Source: JACKFB01 sp041389525
GTDB taxonomy: Bacteria; Myxococcota_A; UBA9042; PHBI01; JACKFB01
Length of the DNA: 64,000 nucleotides
Direction of reading: 5' to 3'
Assembly (NCBI GenBank): GCA_041389525.1
Contig: JAWKRR010000038.1
Location: 10,028 to 74,027 of the forward strand
Position numbers and translations under genes: made by a program
The notes under the pieces: model-generated
Seen by the model: only the letters and a program-made list of their open reading frames with translations
What the model was told of the DNA's origin: nothing
The model's database searches: none
Part shown: positions 24,447-32,147 of the stretch, one piece after another
Layout of the letters: each line of letters starts with the position of its first letter
How positions within the stretch are numbered: the first letter of the stretch is position 1

Positions 24447-25473
24447 TCGCCTTCACGACGACCTCGGTGCGGGTGCCGGAGACGTCGTCCGGGTTGCCGC
24501 CGCGGTCGGACTCCAAGTGCTTGACCTGCGCCTCGTTGAAGGTGCGGACGCCCAGCGTCCCCTCGACCACGACCTGCTTACCCTGCGAGTCGAGCGGCAC
24601 CACGAACGCGTAGTCCTTCATCGTGATGCGCGCGGTCTTGTCGCCGTCCCGCACCACCAGCCAGCAGCCCTTCTTCTTGCAGACCTGATCGATGACGCCG
24701 CTCAGCTGCACCACCGAGTCGTTCGCCGGCGCAGGCTCCGTCGCGAGCAGCGACGCCAAGGGCTTCGCCTCGGCCAGCGCGAAGGGCGAGCCGAAGTGCT
24801 GCTCGCCCGCGGGCACATCCACGCTCCCTGCCGGCGCCGCGGCCGCCGCTGCAGCCGCCGCCGCGTGGGGGCAGCCGGGCGCGGCCTCGCCACCCGAGAC
24901 CGCCGCCAGCGCGGGCTTGTTCGCGTCGGCGAAGGGGCAATCGCCCTCGCCACCGGCGCAGGAACCCCCAGCGCAGGCCGCCTTGTCCTTGCCGCCGCAG
25001 CACGCGCCGTCAGCCTTGCCCTCAGCCTTGCCGCCGCAGCACGCGCCGTCAGCCTTGCCCTCGGCCTTGCCCTTGCAGCCTTCGCACGAGCACTTCTCCC
25101 CGCCGGCGCAGTTATCGCAGCCGCCAGCGCAGTCACCCTTGCAGCCCTCGCAGTTCCCGGCGCAGTTCCCGCAGCCGGCCTTCGCCTGGTCGCCCGCGGC
25201 CGCCGCCTTCGCCGCGCCGTCACAGCACGCCTTGGGGGCCTCGCCCTCGGCCGCCGCCGTCGCCCCACCTTCCGCCGCCGCAGCGGCCTTCGCCGCGCCA
25301 TCGCAGCACGCCTTGGGAGCCTCACCCGCAGGCGCACCCTCCGCGGTCGCGGCCGCAGCCACCGTCGCCGGCTCAACCGACTCGGGCGTCGCCTCCGATC
25401 CGGGGGCCTTGTCGCACGCGCCAAGGGCCAGCAACGCCGCGCCAAGCAAAATCGTCAGGTGGGAACTACGCAT
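24424..25473 (-). CDS. Lipoprotein with Cys-rich, Ala-rich region and C-terminal DUF4920 domain
   Basis: A 349-residue lipoprotein with ATG at 25473, GAGGAG about 9 bases upstream, and lipobox LGAC. After the lipobox comes a region to about residue 190 with more than 20 cysteines in short units: two copies of PKACCDGAAKAAAA, then CGNCAGNCEGCKGDCAGGCDN and two copies of KADGACCGGK. It resembles metal-binding low-complexity proteins such as metallothioneins, but by composition only. The C-terminal 120 residues match DUF4920: VVQLSGVIDQVCKKKGCWLV, DYAFVVPLDSQGKQV and VVVEGTL, including the CxxxGCW segment typical of the family. Overlap with the following lipoprotein gene implies an operon. A role in metal or redox handling outside the membrane is inference. 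Confidence 0.8.
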   Translation of the reverse strand: MRSSHLTILLGAALLALGACDKAPGSEATPESVEPATVAAAATAEGAPAGEAPKACCDGAAKAAAAAEGGATAAAEGEAPKACCDGAAKAAAAGDQAKAGCGNCAGNCEGCKGDCAGGCDNCAGGEKCSCEGCKGKAEGKADGACCGGKAEGKADGACCGGKDKAACAGGSCAGGEGDCPFADANKPALAAVSGGEAAPGCPHAAAAAAAAAAPAGSVDVPAGEQHFGSPFALAEAKPLASLLATEPAPANDSVVQLSGVIDQVCKKKGCWLVVRDGDKTARITMKDYAFVVPLDSQGKQVVVEGTLGVRTFNEAQVKHLESDRGGNPDDVSGTRTEVVVKASGVRIRG

Positions 25474-25656
25474 TTTGTGTACTCCTCTTCGGCTCGCCCG
25501 TCCTGGGCGGCGCCCAGCATGCCCGCCGGCCGCTGGGGATACAACGCCCAGGTCATCTGGATCGGTTCAACCGGATTCCGCGTCGCCCCAGGATCGGGCG
25601 TCCGCGGCCCGTTTCGCTCTGGATTTCTCGGCCGCTCCATGCGAGGCGACGAGGTG

Positions 25657-26743
25657 ATGTCACGCAACCCTCCATCCGCGCCAGACCCCGCTGAGGTCCG
25701 CCTCTGGCTGGCCGCCTGGTACCACCCGCGCGCGCCGCACCCTGGCAGGACGACCCGACGCCCTACCGCGTCTGAGTCTCCAGATCATGCTGCAGCAGAC
25801 GCAGGTCGCCACGGTCCTCCCCTATTTCGAGCGTTTCATCGCGGCGCTGCCAGACGTCCAGAACTCGCCCGGGCCGACGAGTCCACAGTCATGAGCCTGT
25901 GGGCGGAGCCTCGGCTACCGCCACTTGCTCCGCTTCATGCCTACGCGCCGCCCAGCAGCTCGTGGCCGCCCGACGGTGCTCTGCCCAACACCGTCGCCGG
26001 CCTCCGCGCCCTCCCCGGGATCGGCGCCTACACCGCGGCCGCCATCGCCTCGGTCGCCTTTGGCCACTGCCCGCCGCCGTCGTCGACGGCAACGTCCTCC
26101 GCGTGCTCAGCCCAGCACTCCGCCCAAGCCGAGCCCGTCGACACGCCTCCGCCGGCCTCCGCGCCTACGAAGCTGGCCGACGCCCTGCTGGACCCGCCGA
26201 CCCCTCGTCACGCTACAACCAGGCGATGATGGGCTCAGCCTGGTCTGCTCGCCCCGAAACCCCGACTGCGCCGCCTGCCCCATCCGCCGCGGCTGCGCGA
26301 CCCCACGCCCCGCCGAAGCAGAAAATACCCGCGAAAATCGCCGCGAAAGGGCGCTGGCGTCGGTCCGCGCCGCCTGCGGGCTGGCCCTGGACGACGCGGG
26401 CCGCGTGCTCATGGCCAGACGCCCGCCCGAGGTCCTGCTCGGCGGCCTGTGGGAGCTACCCGGCGGCGACCTCGACCCGGACGCCACCCCCGAGCGCGCG
26501 CTCCAGGTCCACCTGCACGCGCGGCTGGGCCTCGACGCCGAGATCGGCCCCCGCCTCGCCACCGTCGAGCACGTCTTCAGCCACCGGCGCCTCACCCTGG
26601 ACGTCTACGCCGTGCCCGCCCTCCGCGGCAGCCTCACCCCGAGCTGGTACGACGACTGCGGCTTCCTCGACCGCGCCACCCGCGCCGACGCCCCGCGCTC
26701 GCGCCTCGCCGACAAGGTGCTCGAGGCGGTCGGCCATGGCTGA
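25657..26743 (+). pseudogene. mutY: mutY-like A/G-specific adenine glycosylase gene, frame-shattered
   Basis: MutY removes adenine opposite 8-oxoguanine. From the ATG at 25657 the N terminus is readable (PDPAEVRLWLAAWY), but family segments then hop between frames: WQDDPTPYRV ending in a TGA where Trp is expected; IMLQQTQVATVLPYFERF, preceded by a lost base at the catalytic Glu codon; ADESTVMSLWA; LPNTVAGLRALPGIGAYTAA (the helix-hairpin-helix); AAVVDGNVLRVLSPAL with the catalytic Asp; SRYNQAMM; then C-x6-C-x2-C-x5-C (CSPRNPDCAACPIRRGC) in the final frame. From about 26250 to the stop the frame is clean and encodes the NUDIX-like C-terminal domain (LLGGLWELPGGDL). At least eight frame changes and one nonsense change are needed. 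True decay or local assembly failure are both possible. Confidence 0.87.
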
Positions 26744-28361
26744 GTCCCAGCACCCCGGCCACGTCGTCCGCGACCTGCTGCTGCCTCTGGGCACGCCGCC
26801 CCAAGCCCTGCGCGAGCTTGCCGCGCAGTCCCTCGGTGTCAGCCCCGACGCCATCGCCGAGCTACGCCCCCTGCGCATCTCCCTGGACGCCCGCCACGGC
26901 ATCCCGCGCCGCGTTTACACAGTCCGCGTCTGGCTCTTTGGCGAAGAGGTCCCGCCCGACGACCTGCCCGCCCTCGACCCGCCGCCCCCCATGCGCCCGC
27001 TGGTGCGGGGCTCGGCCCCGGTCATCGTCGGCACCGGCCCCGCCGGGCTGTGGGCGGCGATTCAGCTAGTGCGCGCCGGCGAGCCGGTCATCCTGCTCGA
27101 GCGCGGCGGTCAGGTCGAAGCCCGCAACCGCTCGACCCACGGGCTGCGCACCCGCGGCGAGCTCGACCCCGAGTCCAACCTCTGCTTCGGCGAGGGGGGG
27201 GCTGGGACCTACTCCGACGGCAAGCTATACACCCGCGTCAAAGACCCGCGCGTCCGCGACGTCTACCGCGACCTCGTCGCCTTCGGGGCCGACCCGCACC
27301 TCCTCATCGACGCCCACCCGCACGTCGGGACCAACCGCCTCATCAAGCTGCTGGCCCGCGTCCGCGCGTGGTTGCTGGAAGCCGGCTGCGAGCTGCGCTT
27401 CGACGCCCGCGTCAGCGACCTCTTGCGAGGTGCCGACGGGCGAATCGCGGGCGTGCGGCTGTCCGACGGCGAGGAGATCGAGGCCCCCGCGGTCGTCTTG
27501 GCCACCGGGCACTCCGCGCGCGACGTCTACGCGACCCTGGCCGACCTCGGCGTCCCCATGGCGCGCAAGCCCTTCGCCATCGGCGCCCGCGTCGAGCACC
27601 CGCAAGCCCTGGTCGACACGATCCAGTACGGCAGCCACGCCGGCCACGCCGATCTCGAAGCCGCCGCCTACGCCCTGACCGCCCAGGTCGCCGGCCGCGG
27701 CGTCTACTCTTTCTGCATGTGCCCCGGCGGCTTCGTCATCCCGACGACGACCGAGCTTGGCCACCTCAACGTCAACGGCATGTCGAACTCCAACCGCGGC
27801 AGCCGCTGGGCCAACTCCGCCCTGGTCGTCACGCTCGAGCCTGCGGACTTCTACGTGGATAAGCCCGGCGATCTGGACCGCTTCGGCGCGCTGGCCGGGG
27901 TCGAGCTGCAGCGGCACATCGAGCGGGCGGCGTTTGAGGCCGGCGGGGGCGACTACCACGCGCCGGCGCAGCGGCTGACGGACTTCCTCGAGCACCGGAC
28001 GGGCGATCTCCCAGGTCGCGGCAGCTACCGCCCGGGCACGCGGCCGGCCGACCTGCGCGCCGTGCTGGGCACACGCCTGGCCGACCCGCTGGGCCGCGCC
28101 GTGCTGCGCTTCGACCAGAAGATGCGCGGTTTTCTCACCGAGGAGGCCGTCCTCATCGGCGTCGAGACGACCACCTCGAGCCCGGTGCGCCTGGTCCGCG
28201 ACGACGCGACGCTGTCCAGCCCCGGCTTCGACGGCCTCTACCCGACGGGCGAGGGCGCGGGCGAGGCGGGCGGCATCGTGTCCAGCGCCATCGACGGCCT
28301 CAAGGTGGCGGACGCGGTGCTCGCGACCCTCAGCGCGAACCGTCGATCAGCGAACAATTAG
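26736..28361 (+). CDS. FAD-dependent dehydrogenase of the NAD(FAD)-utilising (COG2509-like) family
   Basis: A 541-residue cytoplasmic flavoprotein. The ATG at 26736 overlaps the mutY end by 8 bases (ATGGCTGA) and starts the natural N terminus; the frame is open further upstream only because it enters mutY. An N-terminal alpha/beta domain of about 85 residues precedes the Rossmann dinucleotide motif VIVGTGPAGLWAA and its acidic end LLERG. Then follow LCFGEGGAGTYSDGKLYTR, VVLATGHSARDVY and a C-terminal FAD motif GLYPTGEGAGEAGGIVSSA. These are hallmarks of the widespread uncharacterised dehydrogenases annotated as FAD-dependent protein or HI0933-related. The substrate is unknown. Its intact frame right beside the broken mutY is notable. 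Confidence 0.88.
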   Translation: MAESQHPGHVVRDLLLPLGTPPQALRELAAQSLGVSPDAIAELRPLRISLDARHGIPRRVYTVRVWLFGEEVPPDDLPALDPPPPMRPLVRGSAPVIVGTGPAGLWAAIQLVRAGEPVILLERGGQVEARNRSTHGLRTRGELDPESNLCFGEGGAGTYSDGKLYTRVKDPRVRDVYRDLVAFGADPHLLIDAHPHVGTNRLIKLLARVRAWLLEAGCELRFDARVSDLLRGADGRIAGVRLSDGEEIEAPAVVLATGHSARDVYATLADLGVPMARKPFAIGARVEHPQALVDTIQYGSHAGHADLEAAAYALTAQVAGRGVYSFCMCPGGFVIPTTTELGHLNVNGMSNSNRGSRWANSALVVTLEPADFYVDKPGDLDRFGALAGVELQRHIERAAFEAGGGDYHAPAQRLTDFLEHRTGDLPGRGSYRPGTRPADLRAVLGTRLADPLGRAVLRFDQKMRGFLTEEAVLIGVETTTSSPVRLVRDDATLSSPGFDGLYPTGEGAGEAGGIVSSAIDGLKVADAVLATLSANRRSANN

Positions 28362-28867
28362 CCAGCAACTAGCTGCCGAATCGCGGACTCGGCCAGCTCG
28401 ACCTCGTCGCAGTTGTCGCCCGGGCCGCCGCGGTCGACGACCAGGAACTCGCTCTCGGCCTCCAGCGCCAGCAGCGGGTGATGCCACGTCCCGCGGGCGT
28501 AGCTGACGCCCTGGCTGGGCCCCGCGAGGAAGGCGCGCATCGTCTCCGGGTCCAGCGGCGAGCCCGGCTCGGCCACCACGACCAGGTAGGGGCGGCGCGA
28601 CAGGGGCACGAAGGCCTGACTGCCCAGGGGGTGCCGCTCGAGCATCCTTATAATGGGCGGCTCCAGCACCGGGCGCGCGCGGAAGATGTTGATGAGCGCC
28701 CGGCCGCCGCCGGTCTGGACGTCCACGGGCGCCAGATCGTGGAAGCGGTCGGTGGTGCCGCCGTTGATGGGGTAGCTGGCCCGGCCGTGGGTCTCGATGA
28801 CCTCGCCGAAGGGACGAAACGCCTCGCGGGTCAGCGGCACGATCTCGAGCGGGCGATAGTCGGTCAC
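28358..28867 (-). CDS. allA: Ureidoglycolate lyase
   Basis: AllA splits ureidoglycolate to glyoxylate and urea at the end of allantoin (purine) breakdown. The 169-residue length is typical. Family features are visible: RPLEIVPLTREAFRPFGEVI at the start, the central RALINIFRARP, ERHPLGSQAFVPL, YLVVVA, and YARGTWHHPLLAL with the conserved Gly-Thr-Trp-His-His, then SEFLVVDRGG. The stop overlaps the convergent flavoprotein stop by 4 bases. No other purine-catabolic gene lies in the window, so it may be stand-alone. It is on the same strand as the ArsR operon, 119 bases downstream, and could be read through from it. Confidence 0.9.
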   Translation of the reverse strand: MTDYRPLEIVPLTREAFRPFGEVIETHGRASYPINGGTTDRFHDLAPVDVQTGGGRALINIFRARPVLEPPIIRMLERHPLGSQAFVPLSRRPYLVVVAEPGSPLDPETMRAFLAGPSQGVSYARGTWHHPLLALEAESEFLVVDRGGPGDNCDEVELAESAIRQLVAG

Positions 28868-28986
28868 GCAGCGCGCTCCGGGTCTGAGGCGAGTCGGCGG
28901 GCCGCGGCGCGGGCGCGTGCGGCCCGCCCATACTCCTCAGGCCGCGCGGTTCAGGCAACTGGAGGCGCGCTGGGGGAGCTGGGCGC

Positions 28987-29409
28987 TCAGCGCTGCTCGG
29001 CGCGCTGCTTGAGGCCGGCGCCGAACTGCTCGAAGGCGCCGGTGAGGTCGGGGATGGACTTGGTGATGAGCGGGGCCATGAGGCCGCTGAAGATCTCCTC
29101 CATCTCGAACTCGGTGCCGCCGTCGGGCAGGGCCTTGAGGGTGAAGGTGCGGTTGCCGCGGAAGAGGCCAAGCGGCATGCCGCCGGTCCAGCGCATGCCG
29201 CGGGGCGGGTCGAAGTCGACGACCTTGACCGGGAAGGCGCGGTCGGGGCTCAGCTTGGTGAACACCTTGATCTTCTCACCCGGGGCGATGCGGCCCTCGA
29301 TCCGCAGCAGGTTCGGGTCCCACTCCGGCGTCTTGGCGCCGTCGACGAGGATGTCCCAGACGCGCTGGGGTGGGGCGGCGATTCGGGTGGCGACTCGGAA
29401 TGACTTCAC
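28987..29409 (-). CDS. SRPBCC-family (polyketide cyclase-like) protein
   Basis: A 140-residue cytoplasmic protein of the START/SRPBCC fold. The N terminus RVATRIAAPPQRVWDILVDG with TPEWDPNL, the middle FDPPRGMRWTGGM and the long C-terminal helix (APLITKSIPDLTGAFEQFG) follow the usual order of the fold with a hydrophobic ligand pocket. The GTG start at 29409 is supported by AGGAG 6 bases upstream. It is the third gene of the ArsR operon, 33 bases after the AHSA1-like gene. The ligand is unknown; such proteins often assist in stress responses or bind hydrophobic molecules. Confidence 0.82.
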   Translation of the reverse strand: MKSFRVATRIAAPPQRVWDILVDGAKTPEWDPNLLRIEGRIAPGEKIKVFTKLSPDRAFPVKVVDFDPPRGMRWTGGMPLGLFRGNRTFTLKALPDGGTEFEMEEIFSGLMAPLITKSIPDLTGAFEQFGAGLKQRAEQR

Positions 29410-29442
29410 GGGGTCTCCTCACAAGCGAAACAGGGAAAAAGA

Positions 29443-29877
29443 TCAGGTGGCGACGTGCTGTTCGAGGGCTCGCAGCACGACGGGCCACGACGCGTCGAAG
29501 CGCTGCGCCCGGGTGGCCCAGTCAGCGCCCAGGCCCGGTTCGCCGTCGCTGTGGGTCACGTTCACCCGCGTCCCGTCGCCGTCGGGGAGGAAGCGGACCT
29601 CGACTCGGGTGGTCAGGCCCTCGGGCGCGCCGGGGCGCCACGTGTAGGCCAGCCGCTCCGCGGGCTCCCAGGCGATGACCTGGCCAAGCTCGCGCACGCC
29701 GCCTTGGGGGTCGCGCTCGACCAGCCGCGCGCTCGCGCCCGTCTCGAACGCGATGGTGGCGTCCGGCCGCCCGCGGTGGCTGGCCGGCCACCAGGCGTCG
29801 ATGGCGCCGGTGAACACGGCGAAGGCGTGAGCGGGCGGGCAGCGCAGGCGCACGCTGTGGCGGATGGGCTGGCTCAT
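29443..29877 (-). CDS. SRPBCC/AHSA1-type protein
   Basis: A 144-residue SRPBCC-fold protein of the activator-of-Hsp90-homology type. IRHSVRLRCPPAHAFAVFTG at the N terminus, IDAWWPASHR, VIAWEPAERLAYTWRPG and TRVEVRFLPDGDGTRV are typical for this group, which is often paired with an ArsR regulator. The ATG at 29877 overlaps the arsR stop by 4 bases (ATGA), so both come from one mRNA. The frame remains open upstream, but that stretch is the arsR coding region in another frame. The partner or ligand is unknown. Confidence 0.85.
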   Translation of the reverse strand: MSQPIRHSVRLRCPPAHAFAVFTGAIDAWWPASHRGRPDATIAFETGASARLVERDPQGGVRELGQVIAWEPAERLAYTWRPGAPEGLTTRVEVRFLPDGDGTRVNVTHSDGEPGLGADWATRAQRFDASWPVVLRALEQHVAT

Positions 29878-30191
29878 CGCGGGCCGTCCTCCCAGCGCTG
29901 CTCGGCGATTCGGGCGAACTCGCCCAGGGCCTCGCGCCAGAAGGCGTCCAGCCACTCGCGCGCGGTGTCGAAGCCGCCGCGCTCCAGTCGAAAGACGTTC
30001 TGGCGGCCGTCGCGCGCTTGGGTGACGAGGCCGGCGGACTCGAGCAGGCGCAGGTGCCGCGAGATGGCGGGCCGGCTGACGGGGAACTCGCGGGCGATGG
30101 CGCCGACCGGCCGCTCGCCGTGGGCCAAGAGCTCGACGATGGCGCGGCGCGTGGGGTTGCCGAGGGCGTCCAGGGCGAGGGCTGCGGTCAT
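29874..30191 (-). CDS. ArsR-family winged-helix repressor
   Basis: A 105-residue DNA-binding regulator. LDALGNPTRRAIVELLAHGE begins the winged helix, and the recognition region is VSRPAISRHLRLLESAGLV, followed by the wing RDGRQNVFRLE. No Cys or His metal site like that of metal-sensing ArsR proteins is present. It belongs to the branch that regulates adjacent AHSA1/SRPBCC genes. I use the ATG at 30191 rather than the TTG 21 bases upstream because the family starts at TAALALDALGNP. A perfect palindrome lies 20 bases upstream of this start, so autorepression is likely. Confidence 0.9.
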   Translation of the reverse strand: MTAALALDALGNPTRRAIVELLAHGERPVGAIAREFPVSRPAISRHLRLLESAGLVTQARDGRQNVFRLERGGFDTAREWLDAFWREALGEFARIAEQRWEDGPR

Positions 30192-30210
30192 GGAGGGCGG
30201 CCTCTTCGTC

Positions 30211-30236
30211 AATTGGTAACGTCAGTGTTACCAATT
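30211..30236. promoter_or_regulatory. Likely ArsR operator: perfect 10-bp inverted repeat
   Basis: AATTGGTAAC, a 6-base spacer GTCAGT, then GTTACCAATT: a perfect 10-bp palindrome in otherwise G+C-rich DNA, 20 bases upstream of the ArsR-family start. Its position and A+T content fit an operator overlapping the promoter of the ArsR-SRPBCC-SRPBCC operon. Confidence 0.8.
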
Positions 30237-30550
30237 CGTCCGCGCCCGTCAACCGCCCACGACGGACGCGCCGACGGCCGCGCTGGGGCGATTCGCCCCA
30301 GAGGCGCCCGTCTTGCCCCAGAGCCCGAAGGCCGCCCCGCGCGACCTGCCGCGAAACCCCAAGGCGCTGCGGTCATCGCGAGCGTGGCGAAGCTCTTGCA
30401 AAGGGAACTCGGGACACCCGGCGCGCGACGCATGGCGCGCCGGAAACCGTCGAGCGAAGGAGTTCGAGCCAGCGAAGACCTCGCAGCCCAAGCGGACGAA
30501 GTAGACACCACCGCCCGAGATCGGCGGCCCCCCACACGAAGGAGCACACA
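30237..30550. other. Gene-poor stretch with strong hairpins
   Basis: About 314 bases between the ArsR operator and the DUF2188 gene with no frame I believe. Two strong palindromes are visible: CTGGGGCG-ATT-CGCCCCAG (30283-30301) and a 9-bp stem CCGGCGCGC/GCGCGCCGG with an 8-base loop (30418-30443). Between them, GGTCATCGCGAGCGTGGCGA at 30371-30390 recalls a type of short dispersed genomic repeat, from memory only. The last bases (AAGGAGCACACA) form the ribosome binding site of the next gene. Confidence 0.5.
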
Positions 30551-30778
30551 GTGAGCGCAATCACTCGATATGACGTGAGTTATGAGACCGAGACCGAGAC
30601 GTGGCGCGTGGTGAAGGCGGGCTCGAGCCGGGCTACGGCGGTCTGCGAGGCCAAGCACGACGCGGTGGGGCGGGCGACCGACCTGGCGCTGAAGTCGCGG
30701 CCCTCGCGGGTCGTGGTGCACGATCGCGACGGCCGCATCGAAGAGAGCCGCTATGACGACCGAGGCATCGCGGCTTGA
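30551..30778 (+). CDS. DUF2188-type small protein
   Basis: A 75-residue protein starting at GTG 30551 with AAGGAG 7 bases upstream. The pattern ETETWRVVKAGSSRATAVC, AVGRATDLALKSRPSRVVVH and DGRIEESRYD matches the short DUF2188 family, in which a W-x-V strand is followed by a helix and a VxxHxxDGxI strand. It is presumably cytoplasmic, as there is no signal peptide. It is a single-gene transcript ended by a strong terminator 18 bases after its stop. Function is unknown. Confidence 0.78.
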   Translation: MSAITRYDVSYETETETWRVVKAGSSRATAVCEAKHDAVGRATDLALKSRPSRVVVHDRDGRIEESRYDDRGIAA

Positions 30779-30796
30779 GAGATGTGGGAGCGCGTG

Positions 30797-30850
30797 GCGC
30801 GGGCCCGTCGCGGCGATGAGAGTCGGCGCCTCGGGCCCGCGCTTTTTTTT
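30797..30850 (+). terminator. Strong Rho-independent terminator after DUF2188 gene
   Basis: Perfect 11-bp stem GCGCGGGCCCG (30797-30807) and CGGGCCCGCGC (30832-30842), a 24-base loop, and an immediate run of eight T (30843-30850). This is the clearest intrinsic terminator in the window. Confidence 0.93.
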
Positions 30851-30927
30851 GGGGCGCGGCGTCGCGGCGTTCGGTTCTCTTGGGGGCGGCGTTCGGTCGC
30901 GCTCAGCTGGCGCTTGCGTTCTGGGCG

Positions 30928-31962
30928 CTACCGGTGGTCCGGGGGCACGTTGTCCGCGACGTAGGCGCCGCGCTCTCCCATGGGTTTGGGCGGCCCGACC
31001 GTGCTGTCGATGAGGGTCTGGTACTCGGTCTCGGCGTTGAGCTCGGCGCCCAGCAAGACTGCGTACACGCTGAAGTGCAGCCACAGCAGCGTGACGACGA
31101 CCGCGCCGAGGGAGCCGTAGGTCTCGTCGTAGCTGCCGAACTGGGAGACGAAGAAGGAGAAGAGGGCGGAGCCGCCGAGCCACAGCGCGGTCGCGAAGAC
31201 GGCGCCCCAGCTGACCCAGCGCCAGCGCGGGCGGTTGCGGCGCGGGGCGAGGCGGTAGAGCGTGGCGACGCTGAGCATGACGAGGGCGGCCAGCAGCGGC
31301 CAGCGGACGAGCTGCACGAGGAGCTGGGTGTCGGGCGGGAGGCCGATGGCGTTGAGGGCGAGGGGGAGGGCCACCAGCAGGGCCAAGACGATGGTGCCGC
31401 CGACCAGGGCGCCCGCGGTGGCGAGGATGGACATGGCGTAGAGGCGGATGACGCCGTGGCCTTCGGGCTCGCGGTAGGCGATGCCGAGGGCCTCGATGAG
31501 GGAGCGGATGCCTTTGGAGGCGCTCCAGAGCGCGAAGAGGAGGCCGACGACGAGGCCGGCGCCCAGCTGAGAGCCGGGGCGGCGGACGATGGCGTCCAGC
31601 TGCTCGAGGAGGATCTTGCGCACGTCGTAGGGCAAGAAGCGGCGCAGGGCGCCGACCTGGTCGTGGACGTCGAAGGGGTCGGACACGATGCCGTAGAGCG
31701 AGACGAGGGCGACCAGGGCCGGGACCAGGGCCAGGAAGGCGTAGAAGGTGACGCCGGCGGCGACGATGTCGACGTGGTCGTCGCCGAGGCGGCGGAAGAC
31801 GCGGACGAGGATGTCGCGCCAGCCTCGCAGCGGGATGTGGCGCGGACTCGGGGCTTGGCGGCCGCGGGGCTGCGGGGCCTCTGGCGGCGGGTGCTCGGCC
31901 AGCGGATCCGGGTCGGCCGGCGCGATGACCGGCGACCGGACAGCGGGTTCTGGGGAGTCCAT
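30928..31962 (-). CDS. YihY/BrkB-family inner-membrane protein
   Basis: A 344-residue polytopic membrane protein of the YihY/virulence factor BrkB family (once misnamed RNase BN). The ATG at 31962 is chosen with GGAG 11 bases upstream; earlier in-frame starts add a non-conserved basic stretch. A Pro-rich cytoplasmic N terminus (about 50 residues) is followed by the first helix with the family motif VAAGVTFYAFLALVPALVAL, then five more helices, RWVSWGAVFATALWLGGSAL and the C-terminal YGSLGAVVVTLLWLHFSVYA-VLLGAELNAE signature. Physiological role is unsettled in the family. Divergent from the Na/Ca exchanger gene with 185 bases between starts. Confidence 0.88.
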   Translation of the reverse strand: MDSPEPAVRSPVIAPADPDPLAEHPPPEAPQPRGRQAPSPRHIPLRGWRDILVRVFRRLGDDHVDIVAAGVTFYAFLALVPALVALVSLYGIVSDPFDVHDQVGALRRFLPYDVRKILLEQLDAIVRRPGSQLGAGLVVGLLFALWSASKGIRSLIEALGIAYREPEGHGVIRLYAMSILATAGALVGGTIVLALLVALPLALNAIGLPPDTQLLVQLVRWPLLAALVMLSVATLYRLAPRRNRPRWRWVSWGAVFATALWLGGSALFSFFVSQFGSYDETYGSLGAVVVTLLWLHFSVYAVLLGAELNAETEYQTLIDSTVGPPKPMGERGAYVADNVPPDHR

Positions 31963-32147
31963 TCGGGTGCGTCTCCGAGGGGTAGAGCCTGAAATGGAAG
32001 CAAGTGCTGTGCCGAGCCGCGACGGACGCGAAGATCGCGAAGCCAATAGCCTAGTGCTATATCTCCGCGCTCGCTCGTGTCCGCCGGGTGCTGCGGACCT
32101 CGGGCCGGCTCCCCCCAGCCTCGCACCCCAAGGAGTCTGCGCCGCCC

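Noticed and set aside
25899..28361. A single mutY-flavoprotein fusion
   Set aside because: The frame is open upstream of 26736 only by chance within broken mutY; the flavoprotein has a natural start overlapping the mutY stop by 8 bases.
30249..30560. Minus-strand 103-codon open frame in the hairpin-rich stretch
   Set aside because: Arg/Gly/Ala-rich product with no domain, no ribosome binding site, and interrupted by strong palindromes.
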